Made by a program: the position numbers and the translations under genes. From Glaciihabitans sp. (GTDB lineage Bacteria > Actinomycetota > Actinomycetes > Actinomycetales > Microbacteriaceae), in contig JAODBD010000011.1 in the NCBI GenBank assembly GCA_025463785.1, forward strand, positions 1 through 64,000: a stretch of 64,000 nucleotides of DNA, given 5' to 3'. Shown here piece by piece: positions 26,741 to 35,800 of the stretch. Position 1 is the stretch's first letter; the number at the start of each line of letters is the position of its first letter. The notes beneath the pieces are model-generated. The model saw only the letters and a program-made list of their open reading frames with translations. It did no database searches and was not told the DNA's origin.

Positions 26741-28225
26741 ATGAGCGGCGAGCCAGCACCGCGCGGGTGGACCGTCCGGTGGTCTGTGCGTTCGCGCATC
26801 CTCGCGTCGATTCTGCTGGTGGCCGCGATCGGCCTGGCTGGCGCGGGGGCCGCGACCTATCTATTCCAGCGAGCGCGGACGCTTGACACCATCGACGCGC
26901 GCCTGATTTCCCGGGTTGAAGCAGCGCGAACGGTAGCGACCCAGTCCAAGGCGACGACGACGAGTTTCGCCCTGGAGTCGGTGGTAAAGGGTGTCATCCC
27001 CAACGAGAACGAAGGGTCGCTCGGCATCGTCGACGGACGAGCCGCCTGGGCGCCAGCAGGCAACGCCGAAAACAACCTTCCCCTCGACGCCGATCCCGCC
27101 TTCGTCGCAACCGTCGTACGGCAAACCGCCGCCGGCAGGATCTGGCTGGGAACGGCCTATCTCAAGCAGGGCACGGTTCGCTACATTGCGGCCCCCATCA
27201 CGGTCGCCGGCAGCGCACAGACCGGCATCTACGTCGATGCCGTCAACGTGGATGGTGAACTGTCCACGCTGACCACCGCGGTCTCGACCTACGCGGTCGT
27301 CGCCGCGATCGCGCTCGCCGCCATTGGCCTGGTGGGGTGGTTCGTGGCGGGGCGTTTGTTGCGTCCCATCCGTCAGTTGCGTGCTGCGGCATCCCGAATC
27401 ACGGCGAGCGAGCGCAATGAGCGCATTCCCGTGGCGGGCCGCGATGACGTCTCTGACCTCACCGCGACCGTCAACGACATGCTGGATCGCCTCGACCTCG
27501 CTATGACCAGCCAGCGCCAGCTGCTCGACGACGTGCGACATGAGCTGAAGACGCCAATCACTATTGTTCGAGGGCATCTCGAGCTTCTCGATGCCAGCGA
27601 TCTGGCGGATGTCGAGGCGACCCGCGCTCTCGCAATCGACGAGTTGGACCGGATGTCGGGGCTCGTTGACGACATTGAGGCGCTTGCGGGTTCCCAGCGC
27701 GCCAATCTCCGCGTGCGGTCGACGCAGGTCGCTGATCTCACCGCGGATGTCTTCGCCAAGTTGTCTCGCGTGGCCGGGCACGACTGGGCGCTCGCAGGTT
27801 CGGCGCACGCGCAACTCGACCTCGACCCCGATCGAATCACCCAGGCCTGGCTGCAGCTTGCGGACAACGCCGCCAAGTACTCTCCGGCCGGTTCGCGAAT
27901 CGAGCTTGGCTCTCGCGTGATTGGCACATTCGTCGAGTTCTGGGTTCAGGATGTCGGTCCGGGAATCCCGCGCGAGTCGTGGGGGCGCGTGTTCGAGCGG
28001 TTCGGACGAGTCGACACCGGGCGTGGCATCCGCGGTTCGGGTCTTGGGCTGCCTATCGTTGCGGCGATCGCACAGAGTCACGGCGGACGCGTGTCGCTTG
28101 AGTCGTCCGACATCGGCTCGCGGTTCGGAATTCTGGTGCCGCTGGGCGTCGACGCTGAGTTGGAGCAGGAAGCAGTAACCGAACCGATCCCGATCGAATC
28201 AGCTTCACATCTGGGGGAACAATGA
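26741..28225 (+). CDS. membrane sensor histidine kinase
   Basis: A 494-residue kinase with two membrane helices (about residues 20-42 and 183-207) flanking an extracellular sensor domain of about 140 residues, a HAMP linker (about 208-258), the phospho-acceptor motif VRHELKTPI with the His near residue 267, and an ATPase domain with the N box DNAAKYSP near 375 and G boxes DVGPGIP and GSGLGLPIV. The ATG at 26741 is preferred over an upstream TTG because a -10 box lies six bases before it. Its stop overlaps the response regulator start (ATGA). The signal is unknown, but linked genes encode secreted Ser/Gly-rich proteins, which suggests cell-surface sensing. Confidence 0.93.
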   Translation: MSGEPAPRGWTVRWSVRSRILASILLVAAIGLAGAGAATYLFQRARTLDTIDARLISRVEAARTVATQSKATTTSFALESVVKGVIPNENEGSLGIVDGRAAWAPAGNAENNLPLDADPAFVATVVRQTAAGRIWLGTAYLKQGTVRYIAAPITVAGSAQTGIYVDAVNVDGELSTLTTAVSTYAVVAAIALAAIGLVGWFVAGRLLRPIRQLRAAASRITASERNERIPVAGRDDVSDLTATVNDMLDRLDLAMTSQRQLLDDVRHELKTPITIVRGHLELLDASDLADVEATRALAIDELDRMSGLVDDIEALAGSQRANLRVRSTQVADLTADVFAKLSRVAGHDWALAGSAHAQLDLDPDRITQAWLQLADNAAKYSPAGSRIELGSRVIGTFVEFWVQDVGPGIPRESWGRVFERFGRVDTGRGIRGSGLGLPIVAAIAQSHGGRVSLESSDIGSRFGILVPLGVDAELEQEAVTEPIPIESASHLGEQ

Positions 28226-28878
28226 GCAGGATCCTGATCGCAGAGGACGAGGAACGCATCTCGAGCTTCGTCGACAAAGGGCTTCGAGCGGCCGGGTACA
28301 CCACGACCGTCGTGGCGCATGGCGGGGAGGCGCTTGAACTCGCGCTCAGCGGGTCATTCGATCTGGTGCTTCTCGATGTGGGCCTTCCGGGAATCGACGG
28401 CTTCGAGGTTCTACGCCGCGTTCGCGCACAGACCTCGACCTTGCCAGTGATCATGCTGACAGCGCGCGCACTCGTCAGCGATACGGTCGCCGGCCTCGAT
28501 GGGGGAGCGAACGATTACATCCCGAAGCCCTTCAAATTCGACGAATTGCTCGCTCGCGTGCGTCTCAGGATTCGGGATGCCGTCGCCGTAGCGCCCGCAT
28601 CGCTCAGCCGGGGTGCGGTCACGCTCGACCTGCGCACTCGTCGCGCGACAGTCGGGGACCGCACGGTGGATCTGTCCGCGCGAGAGTTCGCCCTCGCCGA
28701 GGAGTTTCTGCAGCATCCCGACCAGGTGCTCAGCCGGGAGCAGCTATTGAGTCGCGTGTGGGGACTGGATTTCGACCCGGGTTCGAATGTTGTCGATGTC
28801 TACGTTCGCTATTTGCGCGCGAAGTTCGGTTCGGATTCGATCGAGACCGTTCGCGGGATGGGCTACCGGCTTCGATAG
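28222..28878 (+). CDS. OmpR/PhoB family response regulator
   Basis: A 218-residue regulator. The receiver domain holds the acidic pocket (EDEE near residue 9), phospho-acceptor Asp52 in LLDVGLPG, and the conserved Lys in IPKPFKFDELLARV near residue 101. The C-terminal winged helix has the usual VDVYVRYLRAKF recognition helix and ends in GMGYRLR. It starts on the kinase stop codon, so the two proteins are made together. It probably binds the TGAGAG/CTCTCA-type palindromes found before its own operon and the two secreted protein genes. A strong hairpin follows the gene. Confidence 0.95.
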   Translation: MSRILIAEDEERISSFVDKGLRAAGYTTTVVAHGGEALELALSGSFDLVLLDVGLPGIDGFEVLRRVRAQTSTLPVIMLTARALVSDTVAGLDGGANDYIPKPFKFDELLARVRLRIRDAVAVAPASLSRGAVTLDLRTRRATVGDRTVDLSAREFALAEEFLQHPDQVLSREQLLSRVWGLDFDPGSNVVDVYVRYLRAKFGSDSIETVRGMGYRLR

Positions 28879-28911
28879 TCGGGCATGCCGGCATCCACGT
28901 TCAGATGCAAA

Positions 28912-28949
28912 CAGCGGTGCCCGGGTGATGTGATCACCGGGCACCGCTG
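28912..28949. terminator. strong hairpin between the response regulator and a convergent gene
   Basis: CAGCGGTGCCCGG pairs perfectly with CCGGGCACCGCTG (13 pairs, 12-base loop containing TGATGTGATCA). It lies between the convergent response regulator and Ser/Gly-rich protein genes and likely ends both transcripts; there is no long T run. Confidence 0.8.
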
Positions 28950-28988
28950 CTGGTTCATTGGATGCTTGTTCGGATGTTGCGTGGCTCG

Positions 28989-29561
28989 TTAGCCATCCGA
29001 ACCGTTGCCGCCGCCTCCGCCGTTGGAGCCGCCGTCACTGCTGCCGCTGCTGTCGTTGCTGCCGCTGTCACCGCTGCTATCGCCGCTTCCGGCACTGCCG
29101 CTGCCGCTGGCACTGCCACTGCTGTCGTTGCTGCCGTCACCGCTGCTGCTGCTTCCGCTGCTGCTTCCGTCGTTGTCAGTGTCTCCCGACCCCGGGTTGT
29201 CATCCTTCCCGGACTGGTCACCGTGCTTCGCGGGGGTCGCAGGCGGGGTGGTAGTGGGTTCCGGTGTCGGCTGCTCGGTGGCATCCGGCGTGTCTGTGGC
29301 GTCGTTGTCCGGCGCGTCAAGCGCGTCGGTGGGGTCGTTCGAGTTCTGGCCGTTTTGGTCAGGACCGGTGGTCTCCTGCGGGGTCGGCGTGCCGGTTGGT
29401 GTTGGCACCAGCCCCTCGTCGGACGTGTGTGATGTCAGCGCGATCTTCGTGCCAATGCTGGTCGCTGCTGCGTTTGCTGCGACAGTTCCCCCGACGAAGA
29501 GACCGGCGCTAATGACCGATACTCCGACGACTGCCGCCCACTGCTTTGGTTTGTTGAGCAT
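28989..29561 (-). CDS. secreted Ser/Gly/Asp-rich low-complexity protein 1
   Basis: A 190-residue protein with a signal peptide (KQWAAVVGVSVISAGLFVGG, cleavage near ANAAA) and then a disordered, Thr/Pro- and Asp-rich section (residues 50-115) ending in a long Ser/Gly/Asp run (about 120-190). There is no anchor or catalytic motif. The sequence suggests a surface-exposed or released flexible polymer. It lies convergent to the two-component system, and its upstream region holds a TGAGAG/CTCTCA palindrome like those of the kinase gene. AGAGGA precedes the ATG. It is a paralogue in style, though not closely in sequence, of the gene ending at 29766. Confidence 0.75.
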   Translation of the reverse strand: MLNKPKQWAAVVGVSVISAGLFVGGTVAANAAATSIGTKIALTSHTSDEGLVPTPTGTPTPQETTGPDQNGQNSNDPTDALDAPDNDATDTPDATEQPTPEPTTTPPATPAKHGDQSGKDDNPGSGDTDNDGSSSGSSSSGDGSNDSSGSASGSGSAGSGDSSGDSGSNDSSGSSDGGSNGGGGGNGSDG

Positions 29562-29644
29562 GGGATTCCTCTCGAAGGGTTCCCCCGTGGAACCTCATAT
29601 GAGCAACGTTCTCGGTTCTCTATGAGACACCTACGAGATTTACG

Positions 29645-29658
29645 TGAGAGACCTCTCA
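29645..29658. promoter_or_regulatory. candidate response-regulator site 2 (TGAGAG-AC-CTCTCA)
   Basis: TGAGAGACCTCTCA is a perfect palindrome with a two-base centre, 84 bp before the start of the leftward Ser/Gly-rich protein gene. About 17 bp nearer the gene lies TCTCTATGAGAC, which contains on the minus strand the same TCTCATAGA seen before the second secreted protein gene. Confidence 0.5.
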
Positions 29659-29717
29659 TCCTGCGGCGCGGTGCGCGGTGCGCAGGGAGGCTGCGTGCAG
29701 GAGTGCTTCGCGCGCAA

Positions 29718-29757
29718 GGAACGAGCATGGAACGAGCATGGAACGAGCATGGAACGA
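29718..29757. repeat. 11-bp tandem repeat, 3.6 copies
   Basis: GGAACGAGCAT is repeated at 29718, 29729, 29740 and (partly) 29751. It lies between the two Ser/Gly-rich protein genes, ending nine bases before the stop codon side of the second one. It may be a slippage-prone site. Confidence 0.85.
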
Positions 29758-29765
29758 GAGGGCGC

Positions 29766-30179
29766 TTAGCCGCCGCTTGTGTCGCCGCCGTCGCTCGAAC
29801 CGGAACCATCGCCCGAATTCGAACCGCTGCCGTCCCCGCTGCCGGAGCCCGATCCAGAATCAGACCCGGACCCCGACCCGGACCCGGATCCAGAACCAGA
29901 ACCAGAACCGGACCCGGAATCCGAACCCGTGCCAGACCCGCCAGTGACAACCGCAACATGGTGCGGTGCAGCGGGTGTGACGACCGTGGCAGGCCCCTTC
30001 GGCGCGTGGGTTTCCGTTGGGGAGGGGGTGCCGAGTGGCGTAGACCCCGCCGCCGGAACGTAGATCGGCGCGACTGTAACCTGGCCGCTGCGCTGCATCG
30101 ATACGCCCCCGAAGGCGACCGTTCCAGCACCTACGACCACGGCCACTGCCGCAACCGTCACCACACCCACGAACTTCAT
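29766..30179 (-). CDS. secreted Ser/Gly-rich low-complexity protein 2
   Basis: A 137-residue protein with a signal sequence ([19 protein letters not shown]), a short folded-looking segment ([19 protein letters not shown]), a Thr/Pro/His-rich linker, and a C-terminal half of alternating Gly-Ser with some Asp. It has no anchor. Like its neighbour it looks like an exported flexible polymer. It is preceded by a TGAGAG-CTCTCTA palindrome at 30219-30234, about 40 bp before the start, and by TGGAG as ribosome site. Shared upstream motifs suggest that both are targets of the adjacent two-component system. Repeat-length variation between strains would be expected. Confidence 0.7.
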   Translation of the reverse strand: MKFVGVVTVAAVAVVVGAGTVAFGGVSMQRSGQVTVAPIYVPAAGSTPLGTPSPTETHAPKGPATVVTPAAPHHVAVVTGGSGTGSDSGSGSGSGSGSGSGSGSGSDSGSGSGSGDGSGSNSGDGSGSSDGGDTSGG

Positions 30180-30218
30180 GGCTCCATTGTTGCGCGGGGA
30201 AACCCGGAATCGGCAGTC

Positions 30219-30234
30219 TATGAGAGCTCTCTAA
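30219..30234. promoter_or_regulatory. candidate response-regulator site 3 (TATGAGAG-CTCTCTAA)
   Basis: TATGAGAGCTCTCTAA is a near-perfect palindrome centred on GAGAGCTCTC. It lies 40-55 bp before the second secreted protein gene, on the far side of which the GntR gene diverges at 30297. Confidence 0.5.
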
Positions 30235-30261
30235 CCGACGAACACTCACGCAAAACGCAAC

Positions 30262-30290
30262 TTGTGCTAATTAAAATAGAACAATATAGT
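30262..30290 (+). promoter_or_regulatory. leaderless promoter of the GntR gene
   Basis: TTGTGC (30262-30267) and TATAGT (30285-30290) are separated by 17 bp, and TATAGT ends six bases before the ATG at 30297. The surrounding 40 bp are unusually AT-rich. Transcription would start at or next to the start codon. Confidence 0.65.
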
Positions 30291-30296
30291 CAATGT

Positions 30297-30650
30297 ATGT
30301 TGCTTCGAGTCGACCCGGGATCCGCGGTGCCGCTATTCGAACAGCTCGCAGCATCCGTACGATTCGATGCGGTGAAAGGAACGATTCGTCCGGGCGAGCG
30401 CCTGCCAGCCGCCCGAGAGGTCGCCGCCTCCCTCGACATCAATGTGCACACGGTGCTGCGTGCCTATCAGCTCCTTCGCGAGGAGGGGCTCGTCGACCTT
30501 CGTCGCGGGCGAGGCGCTGTTGTCACCGATCACGTCGCGCAGTACGGCGAGTTGGGCGATGCCGTGCCGCTGCTCGTCGCCCAGGCCAAAGAGGTCGGGC
30601 TCGGGGTCCACGCCCTGACCGCAATGATTCGACAGGAGTACGGCTCATGA
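30297..30650 (+). CDS. GntR family regulator, YtrA type
   Basis: A 117-residue regulator with an N-terminal GntR winged helix (about residues 8-75; PLFEQLAASVRFDAVKGTIR, RLPAAREVAASLDINVHTVL) and only a short helical C-terminal tail, which defines the YtrA subfamily. Such repressors usually control adjacent membrane proteins. The ATG at 30297 fits the leaderless promoter; no ribosome binding site is present. Its stop overlaps the start of the DUF1648 gene (ATGA), so the two form one unit, probably autoregulated. Confidence 0.9.
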   Translation: MLLRVDPGSAVPLFEQLAASVRFDAVKGTIRPGERLPAAREVAASLDINVHTVLRAYQLLREEGLVDLRRGRGAVVTDHVAQYGELGDAVPLLVAQAKEVGLGVHALTAMIRQEYGS

Positions 30651-31657
30651 ATAACCATCACCTCGCGGTGCGGGCACTCATGATCGGTGTCATTATTCCG
30701 CTGCTTGTGACCACTGCTGCAGTCGCCCTCATGCTGAGCTGGCTGCACGAACTTCCGGACCCGGCCGCTGTGCACTGGGGTCTCAACGGGAGGCCGGACG
30801 CATTCGGCCCAGCCATTCAGCTTCCCCTTGTGCTCGCGCTCGTCGCGCTTCCGTTCTCATCGGTCATCGGCGGGGTTCTTGTGCTGTCGGCATCGCGCCG
30901 CCCGCTCACGGCGATCGGAAAGTTCATGGTCGTGCTCAGCCTGGGGCTGGCCGTGATGTTGAGCGTCGCTCTGACAGCCACCGTCTACGGCCAGCGCGGG
31001 TTGACGAACGCGGCCGATGCGCCGAACCCGGCGCCGGCGTTCGGGCTCGGTGTCGCGATCGCGCTCGTGCTGGCGGTCGCGGCATGGTTCGTCCTGCCCA
31101 AGGCGGCGAGTATCCGTCGCGGAAACGGCATTCCGAAGGTTCAACCGTTGTCGCTAGCGCTGGGGGAGAGGGCCACCTGGCTGCGCACGGCTGCGGCACC
31201 GGCGGCCTTCACCTGGCTCTTCGTCGGGATAACCGTGCTGCTGTTCGGCGCATCGGGTCTGAGCATTGCCGTTTCGGGCGGCTCGCTGTGGCCGCTCACC
31301 TTCCTGCCCGTCGTCGTCCTGCTGGCGATTCTCGGCAGCTTCACCTGGACCATCCGAGTGGATGCCCACGGCCTGTACCTGCGCGGAATCCTGGGCCTCC
31401 CGGTCATCCGCGTTCCACTTGCCGACATCGCGTCAGCCGATGTCGTGACCGTCGACCCGTTCGGGCAGTTCGGGGGATGGGGAATCCGGTTCGGGTTCGG
31501 CGGGCGGCTAGGCATCATCCTCCGGTCGGGCGAGGCGCTCCAAGTCATTCGCAAATCGGGGCGCTCCATCGTGATCACCGTCGACGATGCCCAGTCCGCC
31601 GCGGCGCTGCTCGGCGGTCTGATCGCTCGCGAGGCGGTCAGTCCGGTGAAACCGTGA
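30647..31657 (+). CDS. DUF1648 domain membrane protein
   Basis: A 336-residue membrane protein starting with the DUF1648 module (LPDPAAVHWGLNGRPDAFGP, about residues 35-54) between helices. Further hydrophobic pairs follow around residues 60-80, 90-110, 125-145 and 190-230. The C-terminal 100 residues form a soluble region with a PH-like look (TWTIRVDAHGLYLRGILGLP; IILRSGEALQVIRKSGRSI). DUF1648 proteins often pair with GntR/YtrA or ArsR regulators in stress-response units; their action is unknown. It overlaps the GntR stop, and its 3' end overlaps the convergent CDF gene by 20 bp. Confidence 0.8.
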   Translation: MNNHHLAVRALMIGVIIPLLVTTAAVALMLSWLHELPDPAAVHWGLNGRPDAFGPAIQLPLVLALVALPFSSVIGGVLVLSASRRPLTAIGKFMVVLSLGLAVMLSVALTATVYGQRGLTNAADAPNPAPAFGLGVAIALVLAVAAWFVLPKAASIRRGNGIPKVQPLSLALGERATWLRTAAAPAAFTWLFVGITVLLFGASGLSIAVSGGSLWPLTFLPVVVLLAILGSFTWTIRVDAHGLYLRGILGLPVIRVPLADIASADVVTVDPFGQFGGWGIRFGFGGRLGIILRSGEALQVIRKSGRSIVITVDDAQSAAALLGGLIAREAVSPVKP

Positions 31658-32612
31658 GCGACTCGTCACCGGGTAGTGACAGCGTGAGAACCGCGCGCTC
31701 GATGTGCTCGTTCTCCTCGATGGTGGCCTCGACTCCCTTCAGGCGAACCGCGAGATGGCTCTCGTTATCGTTGCCGACGAGGTCGACGGCTGCGACAAGG
31801 TAGATGCGGCCAGGTCCGACGAATTCGAGGTGAAGGTATGTCACGCGATCGATCTGGTCGCTGTGCAGGATCTCCGCCAGTATCGCGTTGGTCAGCTCTG
31901 CGTTGGCATCCTGGCCGACCACGAACCGTCGATTTCGTTCGATCAGCACAATCGCGACCACCCCGAGCAGCACGCCGATGAGAATCGAGCCAGCGGCGTC
32001 GTACACCCCGTTGCCCGTCAGCTGGTGCAACAGCACGCCCAAGAAGGCGATGACCAGACCGATCAGAGCCGCTGAGTCCTCGGCGAAGACCGCTCGAAGT
32101 GTCGTATCCGAACTGACGAGGACATGGTCGAGCGTGCTGCGGCCGCGTTCCCGCGCGCCTGCGCGCGCCTGTCGGAGTGCCTGCGAGAACGAGAGTCCTT
32201 CGAACACCGCTGAGATACCGAGCACCAGGTAGGCGACCCAGGCATCCCGATTCGATTCGTGCGCACTGAGCTCCTGGATGCCGTGACCGACCGAAACCAC
32301 AGCGCCAACGGTGAACAGGCCGAACGCGGCAATAGTTGACCAGAAGTAGGTTTCGCGCCCGTATCCGAGCGGATGATGGACGTCGCGCTCGATGGCGCCG
32401 CGCCGGTCGGCGACAAGCAGAAAGACCTCGTTGCCGGTGTCCGCCCAGGAGTGGGCTGCCTCGGCGGTGATGGATGCCGAGCCGGTCAGCAGGGCGGCGA
32501 TGGTCTTCGCAACGGCAACGACGAGGTTCGCGAAGAATGCGAGCACGACGGTCAGGGAGACTTTCTGCACGCTTTCAGTCTTCCGTCTTTCGGCGCACAG
32601 CGGGTATGACAT
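31638..32612 (-). CDS. cation diffusion facilitator (CDF) family transporter
   Basis: A 324-residue metal exporter with six membrane helices and a cytoplasmic C-terminal domain. The first metal site motif is AAHSWADTGNEV near residue 47. In helix 5 the usual HxxxD is replaced by FAEDSAALIGL, a pattern I associate with the SLC30A9/ZnT9-like branch of the family, so metal specificity (Zn, Mn, Fe or Co) is uncertain. The ATG at 32612 (MSYPLCAER) is chosen, as longer frames upstream run into the ileS T-box region on the other strand. It diverges from the T-box and ileS, and its end overlaps the DUF1648 gene. Confidence 0.9.
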   Translation of the reverse strand: MSYPLCAERRKTESVQKVSLTVVLAFFANLVVAVAKTIAALLTGSASITAEAAHSWADTGNEVFLLVADRRGAIERDVHHPLGYGRETYFWSTIAAFGLFTVGAVVSVGHGIQELSAHESNRDAWVAYLVLGISAVFEGLSFSQALRQARAGARERGRSTLDHVLVSSDTTLRAVFAEDSAALIGLVIAFLGVLLHQLTGNGVYDAAGSILIGVLLGVVAIVLIERNRRFVVGQDANAELTNAILAEILHSDQIDRVTYLHLEFVGPGRIYLVAAVDLVGNDNESHLAVRLKGVEATIEENEHIERAVLTLSLPGDESLTVSPD

Positions 32613-32639
32613 CTCGGAGCAGGCACCGGCGACTGTCGT

Positions 32640-32880
32640 GTCATAGAATTGTGAGCAAGACACCGATCCGGCCATCACCGGGGAGTCGTCGGAAGAACGG
32701 CTCATCGATGCCATCGATGCGCTCAGTAGAACCGGCCGGGTAGGCCCGATACAGCTCACAGAAAGTGGTCAGCCGCAGGGCTGGCAAGCGAGGTGGTACC
32801 GCGGCATTCGTCGTCCTCGTGCAGAGCAGTGAAGTCAGCAGAGCAAGCGCTCAGCCGAGTCACAGTGCACGAGTTGGAGA
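32640..32880 (+). promoter_or_regulatory. T-box riboswitch (isoleucine), translational type with ultrashort stem I
   Basis: The T-box core AGGTGGTACCGCGG (32791-32804) matches AGGGTGGNACCGCG. Upstream, CCGGCCATCACCGG forms a very short stem I exposing the Ile codon ATC (32674-32676). GAACCGGCCGGGTAGGCCCG (about 32735-32754) looks like the stem II element of actinobacterial T-boxes. The leader ends in the ribosome binding site TTGGAGAG before the ATG at 32886. Uncharged tRNA-Ile should free the ribosome site. Confidence 0.9.
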
Positions 32881-32885
32881 GACAC

Positions 32886-35800
32886 ATGCCATACCCCCGC
32901 AGATCCGTGAGCGGCGCGACCAGCGTTCCTGCGTCCCCACGCTTTCCGGATATCGAGCAGGGCATTCTGGCGTTTTGGAAAGGTGACAACACCTTCCAGG
33001 CCTCCGTCGATCAGCGCGAGGGATGCGACGAGTGGGTCTTCTACGACGGCCCGCCATTCGCAAACGGGCTGCCGCACTACGGCCACCTGCTGACCGGATA
33101 TGCGAAAGATCTCTTCCCGCGCTTCCAGACCATGCGCGGCAAGCAGGTGCATCGCCGATTCGGCTGGGACACCCACGGCCTCCCCGCCGAGCTCGAGGCA
33201 ATGCGCCAGCTCGGCATCACAGAGAAGCACGAAATCGAAGACATGGGAATCGACGTCTTCAACAGGAAAGCGCGCGAGTCGGTGCTCGAGTACACGCGCG
33301 AATGGGAGGACTATGTCACCCGCCAGGCCCGCTGGGTCGACTTCGAGAACGACTACAAGACCCTTGACATCACCTTCATGGAGTCGGTCATCTGGGCGTT
33401 CAAGCAGCTGTACGACAAGGGCCTCGCGTACGAGGGCTTCCGGGTGCTTCCGTACTGCTGGCACGACGAGACGCCGCTCTCCAACCACGAACTGCGGATG
33501 GATGACGACGTCTACAAGCCGCGCCAGGACCAGTCGGTCACAGTGACATTCGCCCTCGACGGAGCCAAGGCCGAGGCGCTCGGTCTCACGGCGGTTCGCG
33601 CTCTGGCCTGGACGACGACGCCGTGGACCCTTCCCACCAACCTCGCCCTCGCGGTCGGGCCGGCCATCGACTATGCGGTTGTTCCCAGTGGGCCGCTCGG
33701 TGCGGGGGACGGGGCATCCGAGGGTCTCGCTGAATACCTGCTCGCCACCGACACGGTTGCGGCCTACTACAAGGAACTCGGCTACGAGTCTGCCGCAGAT
33801 GCGCTCGCCGCAGTAAGTCGCACGGTCACAGGCGGCCAGCTTGCGGGCGTCAGGTATGCGCGCCTCTGGGACTATTACGCGGACGCCGCGGAGTGGGGCA
33901 CCGAGAATGCCTGGCAGATCCTGGTCGCCGATTACGTTGCAACCGGCGAGGGCACGGGCATAGTGCATCAGGCCCCCGCCTACGGTGAGGACGACCAGGC
34001 GGTGTGTGCCGCGGCCGGCATCCCGGTCATCATCTCTGTCGATGACGGCGCGAAATTCCTCCCAAATATCGAGGATGTCGCGGGCCTTCAGGTCTTCGAG
34101 GCCAACAAGCCCCTCACACAGAAGCTTCGCACCGACGGGCGGCTGTTCAAGGTCGCCAGCTACGAGCACAGCTATCCGCACTGCTGGCGCTGCCGCAATC
34201 CACTGATCTACAAAGCGGTTTCAAGCTGGTTCGTGCGCGTGCCCGAGTTTCGTGATCGCATGGGCGAGCTGAACCAGGACATCAACTGGGTTCCCGAGAA
34301 CGTCAAGGACGGCCAGTTCGGCAAGTGGCTCGCAAACGCGCGCGACTGGTCGATCTCACGCAACAGGTACTGGGGTTCGCCAATCCCGGTGTGGAAGAGC
34401 GACAATCCCGAATACCCACGGGTCGATGTTTACGGCTCGCTCGACGAGCTTGCCGCCGACTTCGGTGTGCGCCCGACAGACCTGCACCGCCCGTACATTG
34501 ACGAGCTGACCCGCCCGAACCCCGACGACCCGACCGGCGGGTCGACCATGCGACGCATCGAGGACGTCCTGGACGTCTGGTTCGATTCGGGCTCGATGCC
34601 GTTTGCCCAGGTGCACTATCCATTCGAGAACCAGGACTGGTTCGATGCCCACAACCCGGCAGATTTCATCGTCGAATACATCGGCCAGACCCGCGGCTGG
34701 TTCTACATGGTGCACGTGCTCTCGACCGCACTGTTCGACCGCGCCGCCTTCAAGAACGTGATCAGTCACGGCATCGTTCTCGGCAGCGACGGGCTGAAAA
34801 TGTCGAAGTCGCTTCGCAACTATCCGGATGTCTCCGAGGTCTTCGACCGGGACGGCGCGGATGCCATGCGCTGGTTCCTGATGTCGTCCTCTGTCATTCG
34901 CGGTGGCAATTTGGTCGTCACCGAGGAGGGCATTCGGGAAGGGGTCAGGCAGTTCCTGCTCCCGCTCTGGAGCACCTACTACTTCTTCACGCTCTACTCG
35001 AACGCCGACGGGTACGAAGCAACCTGGCGCACCGACTCAACCAACGTGCTCGACCGCTACCTGCTCGCCAAGACACGGCAACTCGTAGAGGATGTCACCG
35101 CCGATCTGGAGAGCCTCGATAGCCCGCTGGCCGCAGCAAAACTGCGCGACTTCGCCGATGTGCTCACCAACTGGTACGTGCGACGCAGCCGCGACCGATT
35201 CTGGGCGGGCAACGATGCCGACTCATTCGACACGCTGTATACGGTGCTCGAGACGGTTACCCGGGTGGCAGCGCCGCTCATCCCGCTCGTCTCCGAGGAG
35301 ATCTGGCAGGGGCTCACCGGCGGTCGCAGCGTGCACCTTGAGGACTGGCCGGATGCCGCACTGTTCCCCGCAGACGACTCGCTCGTGACCGCGATGGACC
35401 TCGTTCGTGAGGTCGCGTCTGCCGGCCTTGCGCTTCGCAAGTCGAAGAACCTGAGGGTACGGTTGCCACTCGCGCGGCTCACCGTGGTCTCGAGCAACCC
35501 GACAGCGCTCGAAGCGTTTGGCGATATCCTCCGTGACGAACTGAACGTCAAGGTTGTCGACTTCGAGCCGCTGAGCGCCGACAGCCTTGATCGACATGGC
35601 ATCGTGTTCAAGATCTCGGTCAACGCACGTGTTCTCGGCCCACGCCTGGGCAAGCGAGTTCAGGATGTGATCCAGGCCGCGAAGGCCGGAGATGTCGAGG
35701 CAGGCGACGGCTTCGTCCTCGTCGGCGGCGAGAAGCTCACGGGTGAGGAGTTCGAGTCGACGGCCGTGCCCGCGGACGCCAGCGACGCCATCGCGTTTCT

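Noticed and set aside
29005-29625. Leu/Pro-rich frame antisense to secreted protein 1
   Set aside because: It is the complement of Ser/Gly codons; the minus-strand reading has a signal peptide and ribosome site.
29810-29935. GC-rich tandem CCGGACCC-like repeats suggestive of a minisatellite
   Set aside because: They are the codons of the Gly-Ser tract of secreted protein 2 read on the other strand.
32835-34181. 448-codon frame antisense to ileS
   Set aside because: It opposes the HIGH-box region of ileS and has no recognisable domain.
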